In this document: positions 1 to 8,859 of the stretch, one piece after another
Layout: each line of letters opens with the position of its first letter
Numbering within the stretch: the stretch's first letter is position 1
Assembly (NCBI GenBank): GCA_021307325.1
Contig: CP089931.1
Coordinates: 1,078,979 to 1,142,978 of the forward strand
Length of the DNA stretch: 64,000 nucleotides
Source of the DNA: Peptoniphilus sp. GNH
GTDB taxonomy: Bacteria; Bacillota; Clostridia; Tissierellales; Peptoniphilaceae
Reading direction: 5' to 3'
The notes under the pieces: generated by a model
The model's database searches: none
Told to the model about the DNA's origin: nothing
Seen by the model: the letters and a program-made list of their open reading frames with translations, nothing else
Program-made: the position numbers and the translations under genes

Positions 1-1067
1 AAAGACCTATTTCCTCTATCTCCAATCTTGTAATAAGAAAAATCGCCAAAGGCTACAGCAAGTTTTCCTTTTTCAGTTTTAGGAGCAAAGGCAGATGTAT
101 AGGCAGGATATCCTAAAAGTCTGTCTGGTTCTCCATCTTTAAGAGATGGTTGCCAAATATATGCACCATTAACATCTTTAAGCTTTCTAATTTGAGCAAC
201 TGTTGCATCATTTAAAATGAAGGCTGCTCTCTTTCTATATGGTCTATCTAGGGAGTAAACTAAGTCAATTAGTTCATCTGCCGTAATTGTTTGAGCCTTT
301 GTTGTTAGGCCAAGTTCTCCACCCTTTTTAGAGTCAAAGATTCCTGTAGGTTTATTTACTCCATCGCCATTTAAGAAAGCATCCTCTTCAGCATTTGCTA
401 GTGCTCTAGTAAATTCTTCAGTGATGTATTTTTCTAAATTAAAGGCCGCATCATATAAAAGTTCTTCAGTAACTTTAATCCCAACATGAAGTTTATGCGC
501 ATCAAGTGCTACTTGGTCGAATGTACCATCTCCGAAAGTAAGTTGGCCACCTTCTTCTACCCATAGGGCTGCTGGCTTTGTAGCTGCAATGTTAATTTTA
601 TGAAGTCCAGAAGTTTGAACTTTTGTAGCAAGTTTTCTTACAATATTTTCATCTTCAAGACCATTTACAATATCTGCTTCCATTTCTTCTGGAACTAAAT
701 ATCCACCACTTTCATCTGTGCCTACTTTTAATTCATTAGAAATATCTCTAAAGTTAGTTCTTAATGCCTTCATCATAGATTTCTTATAGACATTTCTTGC
801 TCTCATTGGTTTATCTTCTTCATTAAAAGTAGTAGGTTCATTTGTCAGTGCTTGAGTAGTAGGTTTTTCCAAGGATTTATCCATTTCTTCTTCCCTCTTC
901 TTTCTTTCGATTTCACGAGTATAATTCTCTATAGTTCTTTCCATCTCTTCATATGTCTTAAAATCTTCATCAGACATTAGACCATTTTCATCTTTCTTAG
1001 ATTCAGCAAATTTCTTTGCCTCATCCCAAGATTTAGTTCTCTTTTCCATTAGTTCTTTTAAATTCAT
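1..1067 (-). CDS. HK97-family phage major capsid protein (C-terminus cut by window edge)
   Basis: The reading frame is open from the ATG at 1067 to the window edge, giving about 355 residues without a stop, so the C-terminus lies outside the window. A good ribosome binding site (TGGAGGT) precedes the ATG. The first ~100 residues are charged and helical, as in the scaffold-like delta domain that HK97 capsids lose on maturation. The following part contains 'VGTDESGGYLVPEE', the typical start of the mature HK97 shell domain, and later 'NGDGVNKPTGIF', a hallmark of gp5-like capsids. The gene directly follows the ClpP-like protease and portal genes, which is the standard head-gene order. It forms the icosahedral shell. 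Confidence 0.93.
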   Translation of the reverse strand, partial: MNLKELMEKRTKSWDEAKKFAESKKDENGLMSDEDFKTYEEMERTIENYTREIERKKREEEMDKSLEKPTTQALTNEPTTFNEEDKPMRARNVYKKSMMKALRTNFRDISNELKVGTDESGGYLVPEEMEADIVNGLEDENIVRKLATKVQTSGLHKINIAATKPAALWVEEGGQLTFGDGTFDQVALDAHKLHVGIKVTEELLYDAAFNLEKYITEEFTRALANAEEDAFLNGDGVNKPTGIFDSKKGGELGLTTKAQTITADELIDLVYSLDRPYRKRAAFILNDATVAQIRKLKDVNGAYIWQPSLKDGEPDRLLGYPAYTSAFAPKTEKGKLAVAFGDFSYYKIGDRGNRS

Positions 1068-1071
1068 ATAA

Positions 1072-1758
1072 TTACCTCCAAGTGTTTTTAATTTTGTTTA
1101 ATCTTTCTTCTATCTCACTCATTGAGTGAGTCTTTACTTCTTTATTTATCTTTGTTAAGAGCAAGTTTGTGACTGCTCGTCTTGAAAAGACCATGTTCGT
1201 AACTTTTTCATCTTTTCTTTTGTCGGCGAGAGTACCATCACAAAAACCCATCTCAATAGCCTTGTTCTTATCAAACCAAGTCTCTCCATCCATTAGGTTA
1301 GAAATCTCTTCTCTGGACAAACCTGTCTTAATCTCATAAGCATTGATGATTGATTCCTTGACTTCCTTTAACATGTCTATAGCTTTTTGCATTTCTTTTG
1401 AGTCACCAATAGCTACAGTTAAGGGGTTATGAATCATCATTAATGATGTTGGACTCATCAGCACTTCAGTTCCTGCCATGGCAATGACTGATGCTGCTGA
1501 TGCTGCAAGCCCATCAATCTTAATGGTCACATTTCCCTTGTGTTCTAAAAGCATGGTGTAAATTCTTGATGCAGCTATACAATCTCCACCAGGGGAGTTG
1601 ATCCATACAGTTATGTCTCCACTTTTGTTTTTTAATTCTTCAAAAAAGAGCCTTGGAGTGATTTCATCATCAAACCAAGACTCTTCTGCAATAACTCCAT
1701 CTATATAGAGTTCATTTGAATCCTTTTTCCAGTTCCAAAATATTTTATTGTTCTTCAT
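1072..1758 (-). CDS. ClpP-like phage prohead (head maturation) protease
   Basis: This is a ClpP-fold serine protease that trims capsid precursors. The ClpP signature is visible: 'WINSPGGDCIAAS' near residues 51-63, the nucleophile serine region 'GLAASAASVIAMAG' and the catalytic histidine in 'MMIHNP'. I place the start at ATG 1758 (MKNNKIFW), giving 228 residues. A longer frame to 1827 would overlap the portal gene by over 80 bases without a convincing ribosome site, whereas 1758 gives a 14-base overlap. An AAGGAG lies somewhat far upstream. The ORF sits between portal and capsid genes, as in HK97-type phages. Confidence 0.93.
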   Translation of the reverse strand: MKNNKIFWNWKKDSNELYIDGVIAEESWFDDEITPRLFFEELKNKSGDITVWINSPGGDCIAASRIYTMLLEHKGNVTIKIDGLAASAASVIAMAGTEVLMSPTSLMMIHNPLTVAIGDSKEMQKAIDMLKEVKESIINAYEIKTGLSREEISNLMDGETWFDKNKAIEMGFCDGTLADKRKDEKVTNMVFSRRAVTNLLLTKINKEVKTHSMSEIEERLNKIKNTWR

Positions 1759-2986
1759 TAGGACTTGTTTCTTCTCCTTTCTGCTGATAAAAACTACCTG
1801 CCTTATCAAGTGGTAGCATATTTCCATTTACAAGATATAAGTCACCGCCTTCTTCAGCCGAGATTCTATCAAGATTTTCTAATTCTCTTATGTCATTTGC
1901 ACTCATCCACCCATTCTGTCTTCCTACAGCATATCCATTCATTCTTGACTCATAGTCTCCTCTTAGAAGTCCATCAAGGTTGAATTTAATAAAGTAGGAT
2001 TCTTTTTCTTTATTTGTTAGTAGTGCTCTTTCTAAGGATTGTTCCCAACGAACAATCCAAGGATCAAGAGTGTATTTAACAAATTCAAGTGACTGCTGTT
2101 CTATATTTGAAAATGACGATCTCTCCAAGTCTCCAATCATATGAGGTGGTATTCTAAAAATTCTTGCTATCTCATTTAACTGAAACTTTCTTGTTTCCAA
2201 AAACTGGGCCTCACTTGGTGCTATAGCTATGGGTTGATACTTCATCCCTTCTTCAAGTACAGCCACTTTGTTGGCGTTCTTAGGTCCCTGAAAGGCAGCA
2301 TTCCATGACGCTCTAACTCTTTCTGGGTCTTTAATAATTCCTGGATGCTCTAAAACTCCACCTGGTTGTGCTCCATTTTGGAAGAATGACGCTCCATAAT
2401 CTTCGCAAGCCATAGCCATACCAATTGCATTCTTTGCCATTGTAATTGGCGAGTATCCAATAAGGCCATCAAAACCAAGTCCAGGTATATGAAGGATATC
2501 TTCTTTTAAGAGATAAACTTCTTCTGATTTGTGATTGTATTTATAAAAGATTTCTCCATCTTCACTTCTCATAACAGTCATTTTGTTTGGCATTAATGGA
2601 TAAAGTCCAATTACCTCATTTCTTCCGTTACGAATTATCTGAGCGTAGGCATTACCCCAAAGTAGAAGATGAGTCATTAATGTTTCTCTAAATACAAATG
2701 ATGTCATCTCAGTATTTGGTTCATCGTGTAAAAGAAAATATATGACGTGGTCTTTAGCTTTTTCTTTTGAGTTTGAATCTCCCCTTTTATATAAATGAAG
2801 AGGAAGTCCAGCTAATGTTTCAGCAAGGACTCTCACACATGAATAAACTGCCGTCATCTGCATTGCAGTAAATTCATTTACATTCCTACCTGCTGTTGTT
2901 CTCCCAAATAAAAAAGACGATGAAGATATCCTCTCCCCGTCTTTAGGATTGTCTCTCGACTTGAATATTAAATTTAAAATGTTTAT
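1745..2986 (-). CDS. HK97-family phage portal protein, probable AUA start
   Basis: Forms the dodecameric portal at the head vertex through which DNA is pumped. The body is typical of Phage_portal (HK97 gp3-like): 'AVYSCVRVLAETLAGLPL', 'LWGNAYAQIIRNGRNE', 'QFQ/KFQLNEIARIFRIPP' type sequence and 'SFSNIEQQSLEFVKYTL'. The first in-frame ATG is at 2863, but the frame stays open for 41 more codons upstream that look like a normal portal N-terminus ('NILNLIFKSRDNPKDG', then 'SSSSFLFGRTTAGR'). No ATG, GTG or TTG lies in that stretch; a perfect GGAGGT at 2993-2998 is 7 bases from an ATA codon at 2984-2986. I therefore annotate an AUA start, giving 413 residues, the usual family length. The alternative is initiation at 2863 (372 residues) or a start mutated from ATG. 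Confidence 0.85.
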   Translation of the reverse strand: MNILNLIFKSRDNPKDGERISSSSFLFGRTTAGRNVNEFTAMQMTAVYSCVRVLAETLAGLPLHLYKRGDSNSKEKAKDHVIYFLLHDEPNTEMTSFVFRETLMTHLLLWGNAYAQIIRNGRNEVIGLYPLMPNKMTVMRSEDGEIFYKYNHKSEEVYLLKEDILHIPGLGFDGLIGYSPITMAKNAIGMAMACEDYGASFFQNGAQPGGVLEHPGIIKDPERVRASWNAAFQGPKNANKVAVLEEGMKYQPIAIAPSEAQFLETRKFQLNEIARIFRIPPHMIGDLERSSFSNIEQQSLEFVKYTLDPWIVRWEQSLERALLTNKEKESYFIKFNLDGLLRGDYESRMNGYAVGRQNGWMSANDIRELENLDRISAEEGGDLYLVNGNMLPLDKAGSFYQQKGEETSPNEEQ

Positions 2987-3012
2987 ATTACCACCTCCTT
3001 AATTTAGTCATG

Positions 3013-3038
3013 AAAAAAGCACCTACTTTTGTAGATGC
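3013..3038 (-). terminator. intrinsic terminator after moron-like gene
   Basis: On the minus strand an 8-bp stem (3019-3026 with 3031-3038, loop of four A) is followed by six T. It closes the gene at 3046-3558 and lies just before the portal gene, inside the packaging block. Confidence 0.6.
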
Positions 3039-3045
3039 TAGAAAT

Positions 3046-3558
3046 TTATATTAACAAAATAGGATCTGAGCCAAACCAAGTCTCTACATCCCTATCATGG
3101 TCATCATTATTTATAGGATCCTCGTACCCTACATCGTCAATCCATGATATAGCAAAGTAATATTTCTCTGTTTTAGTTTCTTTTAATATCAAATAAGATA
3201 GACCATTAGGTTTATATTCTATATCGTAATCATTACTTATTTCCATTAGTCTACTTCCTATGTATCCCCAACTTTCTCCATAGGCTCCAATGGATAGCTT
3301 TATCCTTTCTTCCCCATAAAAACCTATACATTCTAGCATCTCCCCAGTTTCTATTTCAGATTTTAAGGATTGATTTTTTATAATTTCACAAGAAATGCTA
3401 TATTCTTCACCAGTTGGTTTAGATATTATTTCTATTAAGTACCTACCTAATAAATTAGGACAAGTTCTATCATTAGCACACTTTTTATATTCGTAGCTTA
3501 TTTCTTTGTCGTTGATTTTTATAGATATATCTCCAAATGGAGTATTCAACCTTTTCAT
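3046..3558 (-). CDS. uncharacterised 170-residue protein, moron-like insert between terL and portal
   Basis: I do not recognise a family. The protein is acidic and beta-rich, with no signal peptide or membrane segment. It starts MKRLNTPFGDISIKIND at an ATG preceded by TAGGAGGAT-like sequence and ends in 'VETWFGSDPILLI'. It interrupts the otherwise compact order large terminase-portal and has its own terminator immediately downstream. This layout is typical of phage morons, which are single genes expressed in the lysogen. Its size and composition recall small immunity or superinfection proteins, but that is only an impression. I see no conserved catalytic motif. Confidence 0.75.
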   Translation of the reverse strand: MKRLNTPFGDISIKINDKEISYEYKKCANDRTCPNLLGRYLIEIISKPTGEEYSISCEIIKNQSLKSEIETGEMLECIGFYGEERIKLSIGAYGESWGYIGSRLMEISNDYDIEYKPNGLSYLILKETKTEKYYFAISWIDDVGYEDPINNDDHDRDVETWFGSDPILLI

Positions 3559-3587
3559 ATAATCCTCCTATTGTCATTATACCAAAT

Positions 3588-5177
3588 TCAGAATACTATT
3601 AACCCTCTATCATCATAAACAGATTCGCTTGTATCATTTCCACATCTTATAGCTCTATCAAGTGCCATAATTGTGGCAATTACTCCATCTATCTTCTCAG
3701 TAGATTTTCCCTTGTCTGCCTTAATGTTTCCAGCAGGGTCAGTTCGTATAAAAATATTGTCCATCATCCATCTTAGAACTGGATTACCTCCATGGGCTAT
3801 TTTTCTTTCAAGAGTTAGTTTCATTAATTCTTTTGTTGGTGGAGACATATCTTTAAATCCTTGTCCAAAGGGAACAACAGTAAATCCCATACCTTCTAAG
3901 TTTTGAACCATCTGAACTGCTCCCCATCTGTCAAAGGCAATTTCTCGGATGTTATATATTTCGCCTAAGTCTTCTATAAATTTTTCAATAAAACCATAAT
4001 GAACTACATTGCCTTCTGTTGTCATAATATAGCCTTGTTTTTTCCATAGGTCATAGTTTACATGGTCTCTTTTTACTCTTAGGTCGAGGTTATCTTCTGG
4101 CAACCAAAAGTAAGGTAATATTTGATATTTATCATCTTCATCTATTGGAGGAAATACTAAAACAAAAGCTGTAATATCCGTTGTGCTTGATAGGTCAAGT
4201 CCACCATAGCAAACTCTTCCTTTTAGTTCTTCTTCATTAACAGTAAAATTACATAGGTCCCATTTTTCCATAGGCATCCACCTGATTGCTTGTTTGACCC
4301 ACTGATTTAATCTTAACTGTCTGAAGGCATTTTCTTCAGTTGGGTTTTGCTTAGCTGATTCACAGGCTTGTCTTACTTTTTCTATAGGAACTGTAATTCC
4401 AAGAGAAGGATTTGCCTTATGCCATACTTTTTCATCTGTCCAATCATCTTCTCTGTCTGCTCCATAAATAACAGGATAAAAAGTTGGATCAGTTTTTCTA
4501 CCTTCAAGTATGTCCACTGCCTTTTGGTGAGTTTCGTAGCAGATTGATTTCGTATCTGTTCCTGCAGTTGTTATGAGAAAATATAGTGGTTGGGTTCTTG
4601 CATCGCCAGACCCTTTTGTCATAACATCAAATAATTTTCTGTTAGGTTGAGTATGAAGTTCGTCAAAGACTACACCATGAATATTAAATCCGTGTTTAGA
4701 ATAAGCCTCTGCAGATAAAACTTGGTAGAAAGAATTAGTAGGCTTATATATCATTCTCTTTTGAGATGCTAGAATCTTTACTCTTTTAGATAGGGCTGGG
4801 CTCATTCTTACCATATCAGCTGCAACATCAAAGACAATGGTTGCTTGTTGTCTATCAGCAGCGCATCCATAAACTTCTGCTCTTTCTTCTCCATCGCCAC
4901 AAGTAAGGAGGAGTGCTACAGCAGCTGCAAGTTCTGATTTTCCCATCTTCTTTGGTATTTCAATATAGGCTGTATTAAATTGTCGGTATCCCGTATCTTT
5001 TACAATTCCAAATAAGTCTCTTATGATTTCTTCTTGCCATTCAATAAGCTTGAAGTCTTTACCTGCCCATCTACCTTTTGTATGTTTCAGACATTCTATA
5101 AAAGTGACAGCATAGTCAGCTTTGTTTTTATCATAGTGAGATGTAGGTAGCATAAATTTTGTTGGTTTATATTTCAT
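3588..5177 (-). CDS. terL: phage terminase large subunit
   Basis: This is the ATP-driven DNA packaging motor with a nuclease domain, 529 residues, a full family length. Visible motifs are the Walker A variant 'PKKMGKSE' around residues 75-82, the Walker B 'VVFDELH' around 169-175, and the first nuclease aspartate in 'GGLDLSSTTD' around 325-334. A further acidic region, 'IAFDRWGAVQM', lies towards the C-terminus. The ATG at 5177 follows a strong AAGGAGGT. It works with the small terminase at 9743-10315; in this element the two are separated by a block of DNA-modification genes, as seen in related Firmicute prophages. Confidence 0.96.
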   Translation of the reverse strand: MKYKPTKFMLPTSHYDKNKADYAVTFIECLKHTKGRWAGKDFKLIEWQEEIIRDLFGIVKDTGYRQFNTAYIEIPKKMGKSELAAAVALLLTCGDGEERAEVYGCAADRQQATIVFDVAADMVRMSPALSKRVKILASQKRMIYKPTNSFYQVLSAEAYSKHGFNIHGVVFDELHTQPNRKLFDVMTKGSGDARTQPLYFLITTAGTDTKSICYETHQKAVDILEGRKTDPTFYPVIYGADREDDWTDEKVWHKANPSLGITVPIEKVRQACESAKQNPTEENAFRQLRLNQWVKQAIRWMPMEKWDLCNFTVNEEELKGRVCYGGLDLSSTTDITAFVLVFPPIDEDDKYQILPYFWLPEDNLDLRVKRDHVNYDLWKKQGYIMTTEGNVVHYGFIEKFIEDLGEIYNIREIAFDRWGAVQMVQNLEGMGFTVVPFGQGFKDMSPPTKELMKLTLERKIAHGGNPVLRWMMDNIFIRTDPAGNIKADKGKSTEKIDGVIATIMALDRAIRCGNDTSESVYDDRGLIVF

Positions 5178-5205
5178 TTGACCTCCTTCCTTGAAAAATA
5201 GGCAT

Positions 5206-5229
5206 AAAAAATACTAGCCGTTAGCTAGT
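5206..5229 (-). terminator. possible intrinsic terminator upstream of terL
   Basis: On the minus strand a short stem (5213-5218 with 5224-5229) is followed by a T-rich run. It separates the small gene at 5270-5500 from terL. The stem is only 6 bp, so the call is modest. Confidence 0.4.
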
Positions 5230-5269
5230 TCACTACGAGAAAAAGAGCCTTCGCTCAATTTCTTGGTTT

Positions 5270-5500
5270 TTAATTATTTTGTTTTCCTAATTCATAAGCC
5301 TCTTTTAACATTTCTTTTAATGACCATACTGAAACTTCTAAAAAATCTTCTGAATCATTGTTCCTTTTTTCTAAATCTCCTCTTTCTTCTATTGCATAAG
5401 AATGTTTCTTGGCAATTTCTAAAAGTGCTCGATCTCTTCTTTCATTAATTCTTTTGGTGGCTTCTAAAAAGCATTGTCTTTTCAATTCTTGGTTTGTCAT
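5270..5500 (-). CDS. small hypothetical phage protein (76 residues)
   Basis: An acidic, helical protein beginning MTNQELKRQCFLEATK; I do not recognise a family. Its ATG at 5500 follows immediately on the stop codon of the upstream gene, and AGGAGT inside that gene's end serves as ribosome site, so the two are probably translated together. It lies in the late operon just before terL. Confidence 0.65.
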   Translation of the reverse strand: MTNQELKRQCFLEATKRINERRDRALLEIAKKHSYAIEERGDLEKRNNDSEDFLEVSVWSLKEMLKEAYELGKQNN

Positions 5501-5833
5501 TTATCTTACTCCTCTTTTCTTATTCTTTTGGAGATTATCTATAAAGTCGTCAAACCACTTTGCTCCAATCTCAAGCCTTATCATTGGAAGTCTTCCAAGC
5601 TTATTATATTTTAAACTTACTATCCTTAAGTCTTCAGGAAGGTTGCTTTCGTAAAATTCGTTAATTGTTTTTCCCATTGTGATATAAATTGTGTCATCTT
5701 CAAGGTAATCTTTTAAATAATCTTGGAAAGCTAAGTCTCCATTGTCTCCTTCGTAAAGTCCAAGCATTGTAATTGCTGAAGAGTCGATTAACTCATTTAA
5801 ATCTTCCTGTGTTTTCATGTATTTGTATGCCAT
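5501..5833 (-). CDS. hypothetical phage protein (110 residues)
   Basis: I do not recognise the family. The start at ATG 5833 (MAYKYMKTQEDL) is chosen because AAGGAG lies 5-6 bases upstream; a longer frame to 5881 has no ribosome site. The sequence is acidic and predicted alpha/beta, with an aromatic C-terminal segment 'GAKWFDDFIDNLQKNKK'. It is adjacent to the gene at 5270-5500 and to DUF4314, in the packaging block. No function is suggested by motifs. Confidence 0.65.
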   Translation of the reverse strand: MAYKYMKTQEDLNELIDSSAITMLGLYEGDNGDLAFQDYLKDYLEDDTIYITMGKTINEFYESNLPEDLRIVSLKYNKLGRLPMIRLEIGAKWFDDFIDNLQKNKKRGVR

Positions 5834-5920
5834 ATTTTTCTCCTTATCTTTTTTTGTATGTACATATAACCGTACTGTCAAAAATAAGTCAAGTTAATAA
5901 AAGAATATAATGGCTATATT

Positions 5921-6145
5921 TCAACCTTTATCGGATATCTTTTCTATTCTATCCACTCTGAAAATTACATTTAACATTGAACCATTATCCCATTTTACTA
6001 GGATTGATCCAATGGCATCCACCCCGTAAACTGTGCCTAAAGTTCCAACTGGAGGTGCTTGGTCATCTTCCATTTGGATTAGTTTCACTCTCGTACCTAC
6101 TGGATACGCCTCTTTTAATTTTTGTATAATTTCCCTTGAAATCAT
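5921..6145 (-). CDS. DUF4314 family small phage protein
   Basis: The 74-residue sequence matches the DUF4314 pattern as I recall it: 'YPVGTRVKLIQMEDDQAPP', 'GTLGTVYGVDAIGSI' and 'VKWDNGSMLNV', an SH3-like small beta barrel. These proteins are frequent in Firmicute prophages and mobile elements next to DNA methylases; the function is unknown. The ATG at 6145 follows TGAGGTGAT. It lies downstream of the C5 methylase in the same direction. Confidence 0.8.
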   Translation of the reverse strand: MISREIIQKLKEAYPVGTRVKLIQMEDDQAPPVGTLGTVYGVDAIGSILVKWDNGSMLNVIFRVDRIEKISDKG

Positions 6146-6188
6146 CTAATCACCTCACATACATATATCACTTAATTCAAGATTTATA

Positions 6189-7631
6189 TCAAGTCTTATT
6201 TGCAGTATTTATAAGTCTTTTGAAAATATATATAGCGCATGGAAGAGCAATTCCATTGCCCCACATTTTATATTCTGCAGAATCTGTATGAGGATTTTTA
6301 AGCCACTTTAATATCTGCTTATCTGTTTTCTTCTTTTTAAGACCTTTTATTTCAGCATCCTTATCAAAAACTTCTCTCCAAAAGGACAAGTCTTCGTCTG
6401 TTGGACATTCTATTCCTAAGTTATCACACCAGTAATCTGGAAATCCTTGTAATCTTCCACATTCTTTTGGTGTTAATCTTCTTACAAGTCTCTGGTTAAC
6501 AAGCGGAGGATCTTTATAATCAGTGGCAACTAAAGAAGACGATATATTCTTGTCTGCTTTTGTAAAATGAGAATTCTTGCTCATGGTGTAGATATCCTCA
6601 ACTATTGCAACTCCACCTTGATTTCTTGTAGGAGTATTTCCAGATGTGTCAATGGTTCTTGAAACGTCACACTCATAAATATTATGTCTTTCATTTTTAG
6701 TGTTTTCTGAAGTTTGTCTTATATCGTAGACTACAAATGGTTGGTTATTTCCACCTTGTCCTAAGTTTGATGCAAGTGTTTGTGTTTCTTTTAGTGGTCC
6801 TTTATACCTTGAGTCTTGACTGTGATTTTCAAAAACGAATGGTGCAATTCCTCCACTTGCTCTCAAGGTTCCACTTTGCTCATTATAAAAATCCATCCTC
6901 TCCCCACCTTGGTCATTTAAACAGATTGTCTTATTAAAGCTTTCTTTAATGGCTCTGGTATTTCTTTTTCCTTTCTTGCAGCCCTCTGAAGTATCCCCTG
7001 ACAAGCTTTTTTGCTCAAATAATATTTCTCTGGAACTTCCTCCATCAAGATCTGCGACAAGGAAGATTCTTCTCCTTCGTTGGGGCACTCCGAAGTATTT
7101 AGAATCAAGGACTCTCCAAGCAAGGGAAAAATTATCTCCCAGGATTTCTCCTGCACTGTGCCATCTCGGTGGTCGAGAAAGTTTAACTGTGGAATCTTTA
7201 ATTCTTGTAATTTCTTCAAGGACGCATCTAAAGTCCTCTCCTTTGTTTGATGAAAAGGCTCCTGGCACATTTTCCCATAGTAGGTATCTTGGATACTCAC
7301 CATTACTTTTACACCTCATTTCTTTTATAACTCTTATCGCCTCATAAAAAAGGTTAGATTTTTTCCCTTCAAGTCCTGCCCTCTTACCTGCGATTGATAG
7401 ATCTTGGCAAGGACTACCAAAGGAAATGATATCAACAGGTTCGATTTCAGACCCGTCGATATCTTTTATATCTCCTAAATGTTTAACTTGAGGTAGGTTT
7501 TTCTGCGTAACTCTTATTGGAAAAGGCTCAACCTCCGATGCCCATATTGGTTTTATCCCACAAAAAATAGCAGCCAAAGGGAATCCTCCACTGCCGTCAA
7601 ATAGTGAACCTAATGTTAGTTCTTTATTCAT
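6189..7631 (-). CDS. phage C5-cytosine DNA methyltransferase
   Basis: Transfers a methyl group from S-adenosylmethionine to C5 of cytosine in DNA. Motif I 'LFDGSGGFPLA' is at residues 10-20, the catalytic 'GSPCQDLSIAG' at about 72-82 with nucleophile Cys75, the ENV motif in 'LWENVPGAFSS', motif VIII 'QRRRRIFLVAD' and motif IX-X near 'RRLTPKECGRLQGFP' and 'GNGIALPCAIYI'. At 480 residues it has a long target-recognition region of about 200 residues, as in phage multi-specific enzymes. It overlaps the ParB-methylase gene by 8 bases. It probably protects phage DNA from host restriction; no cognate endonuclease lies beside it. Confidence 0.94.
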   Translation of the reverse strand: MNKELTLGSLFDGSGGFPLAAIFCGIKPIWASEVEPFPIRVTQKNLPQVKHLGDIKDIDGSEIEPVDIISFGSPCQDLSIAGKRAGLEGKKSNLFYEAIRVIKEMRCKSNGEYPRYLLWENVPGAFSSNKGEDFRCVLEEITRIKDSTVKLSRPPRWHSAGEILGDNFSLAWRVLDSKYFGVPQRRRRIFLVADLDGGSSREILFEQKSLSGDTSEGCKKGKRNTRAIKESFNKTICLNDQGGERMDFYNEQSGTLRASGGIAPFVFENHSQDSRYKGPLKETQTLASNLGQGGNNQPFVVYDIRQTSENTKNERHNIYECDVSRTIDTSGNTPTRNQGGVAIVEDIYTMSKNSHFTKADKNISSSLVATDYKDPPLVNQRLVRRLTPKECGRLQGFPDYWCDNLGIECPTDEDLSFWREVFDKDAEIKGLKKKKTDKQILKWLKNPHTDSAEYKMWGNGIALPCAIYIFKRLINTANKT

Positions 7632-8859
7632 CTTTTAATACCTCTGAGTATTTATATTCTTTTCCATCTCTTAAAAGGCTTACATCTTTATCACTGCCAA
7701 CTAATTCAATAAATCTATTTACAATGACATCTACAAATTTTTCATCAAGTTCTATCATCCTACAAATCCTATCAGTCTGTTCACAAGCTATTATTGTACT
7801 TCCACTTCCACCAAAAGGATCAAGTACAATGGAGTTTGTCATTGATGAATTTTTAATAGGATAAGATAAAAGTGGGATAGGCTTCATAGTAGGATGGTCA
7901 CCATTCTTTCTTGGTTTATCAAATTCCCAAATGGTAGACTCTTTCCTTCCTGTATACCAGTTGTGTTTTCCTTTTTTCTTCCAGCCATAAAGGATGGGTT
8001 CATGTTGCCACTGGTAAGGGCTTCTTCCAAGTACAAGGGATTGTTTCTTCCAGATACAAGTTCCAGATAAATAAAATCCAGCATCTTGAAAAGCCTTTCT
8101 AAAATTAAGTCCTTCTGTATCAGCATGGAAAACATAAATCGAACCATCATCTGCAAGAAACTTTTTCATATTTAAAAAGGAGCTTAGTAAGAATTCATAG
8201 AATTTACCTTGCTCCATATTGTCATTTTTAATTTTTCCAGCTGATCCTTCATAGTTTACGTTGTATGGAGGGTCTGTGATGATAAGATTTGCCTTTGATC
8301 CTTCCATTAATTTCTCGTAAGTGGTCTCATCTGTAGAATCTCCACAGATAACTTTATGTTTACCTAATGTCCAAATATCTCCAGCTTTAGAAAAAGTAGG
8401 TTTTTCTAATTCTTTGTCTACATCAAAACCATCATCTTCTGTATCATTTCCTAAGTCAAAAATATTAGATAGTTCATCTGTTGAAAAACCTGTGAGCTCT
8501 ACATCAAAGCCATAATCTTCTAGCGATTCAATTTCTACTCTTAGTAGTTCTTCATCCCAACCAGCATCAAGAGCCATTCTGTTATCAGCTAAGATATAGG
8601 CTTTCTTTTGTGCCTCATTTAGATGGTCTGCAAATACACATGGTACTTCTTTTATCCCCTCTTCCTTCGCCGCCATAATTCTTCCATGGCCTGCAATAAC
8701 TCCATAGTCTTTATCAATAATTACAGGATTGATGAAACCAAACTCTCGAATTGATGAGCGTAGTTTATTAATCTGGTCTTGTGAGTGAGTTCTTGCATTA
8801 TTTACATAGGGAACAAGTTTTTCGATATCAACTAATTTCATTTCTTTTGTTGTAATCAT
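7624..8859 (-). CDS. ParB-N domain fused to beta-class DNA methylase (m6A or m4C)
   Basis: The N-terminal ~90 residues are a ParB/Srx-like domain with 'PVIIDKDYGVIAGHGR' (GHGR about residues 57-60). The C-terminal part is an amino-methyltransferase of the beta order, with catalytic 'TDPPYNVNY' around 195-203 followed by the SAM-binding 'LDPFGGSGST'. Such fusions are common phage modification enzymes. I take ATG 8859 as start, giving 411 residues; it overlaps the stop of the SAM synthetase gene (ATGA). A GTG four codons upstream is a possible alternative. The ParB-like domain may recognise DNA or act as a nucleotide hydrolase; its role in these fusions is unclear. Confidence 0.92.
   Translation of the reverse strand: MITTKEMKLVDIEKLVPYVNNARTHSQDQINKLRSSIREFGFINPVIIDKDYGVIAGHGRIMAAKEEGIKEVPCVFADHLNEAQKKAYILADNRMALDAGWDEELLRVEIESLEDYGFDVELTGFSTDELSNIFDLGNDTEDDGFDVDKELEKPTFSKAGDIWTLGKHKVICGDSTDETTYEKLMEGSKANLIITDPPYNVNYEGSAGKIKNDNMEQGKFYEFLLSSFLNMKKFLADDGSIYVFHADTEGLNFRKAFQDAGFYLSGTCIWKKQSLVLGRSPYQWQHEPILYGWKKKGKHNWYTGRKESTIWEFDKPRKNGDHPTMKPIPLLSYPIKNSSMTNSIVLDPFGGSGSTIIACEQTDRICRMIELDEKFVDVIVNRFIELVGSDKDVSLLRDGKEYKYSEVLKDE

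Noticed and set aside
6917-7347. Long frames on both strands inside the C5 methylase gene
   Set aside because: They are shadows of the methylase, which has all its motifs in its own frame.
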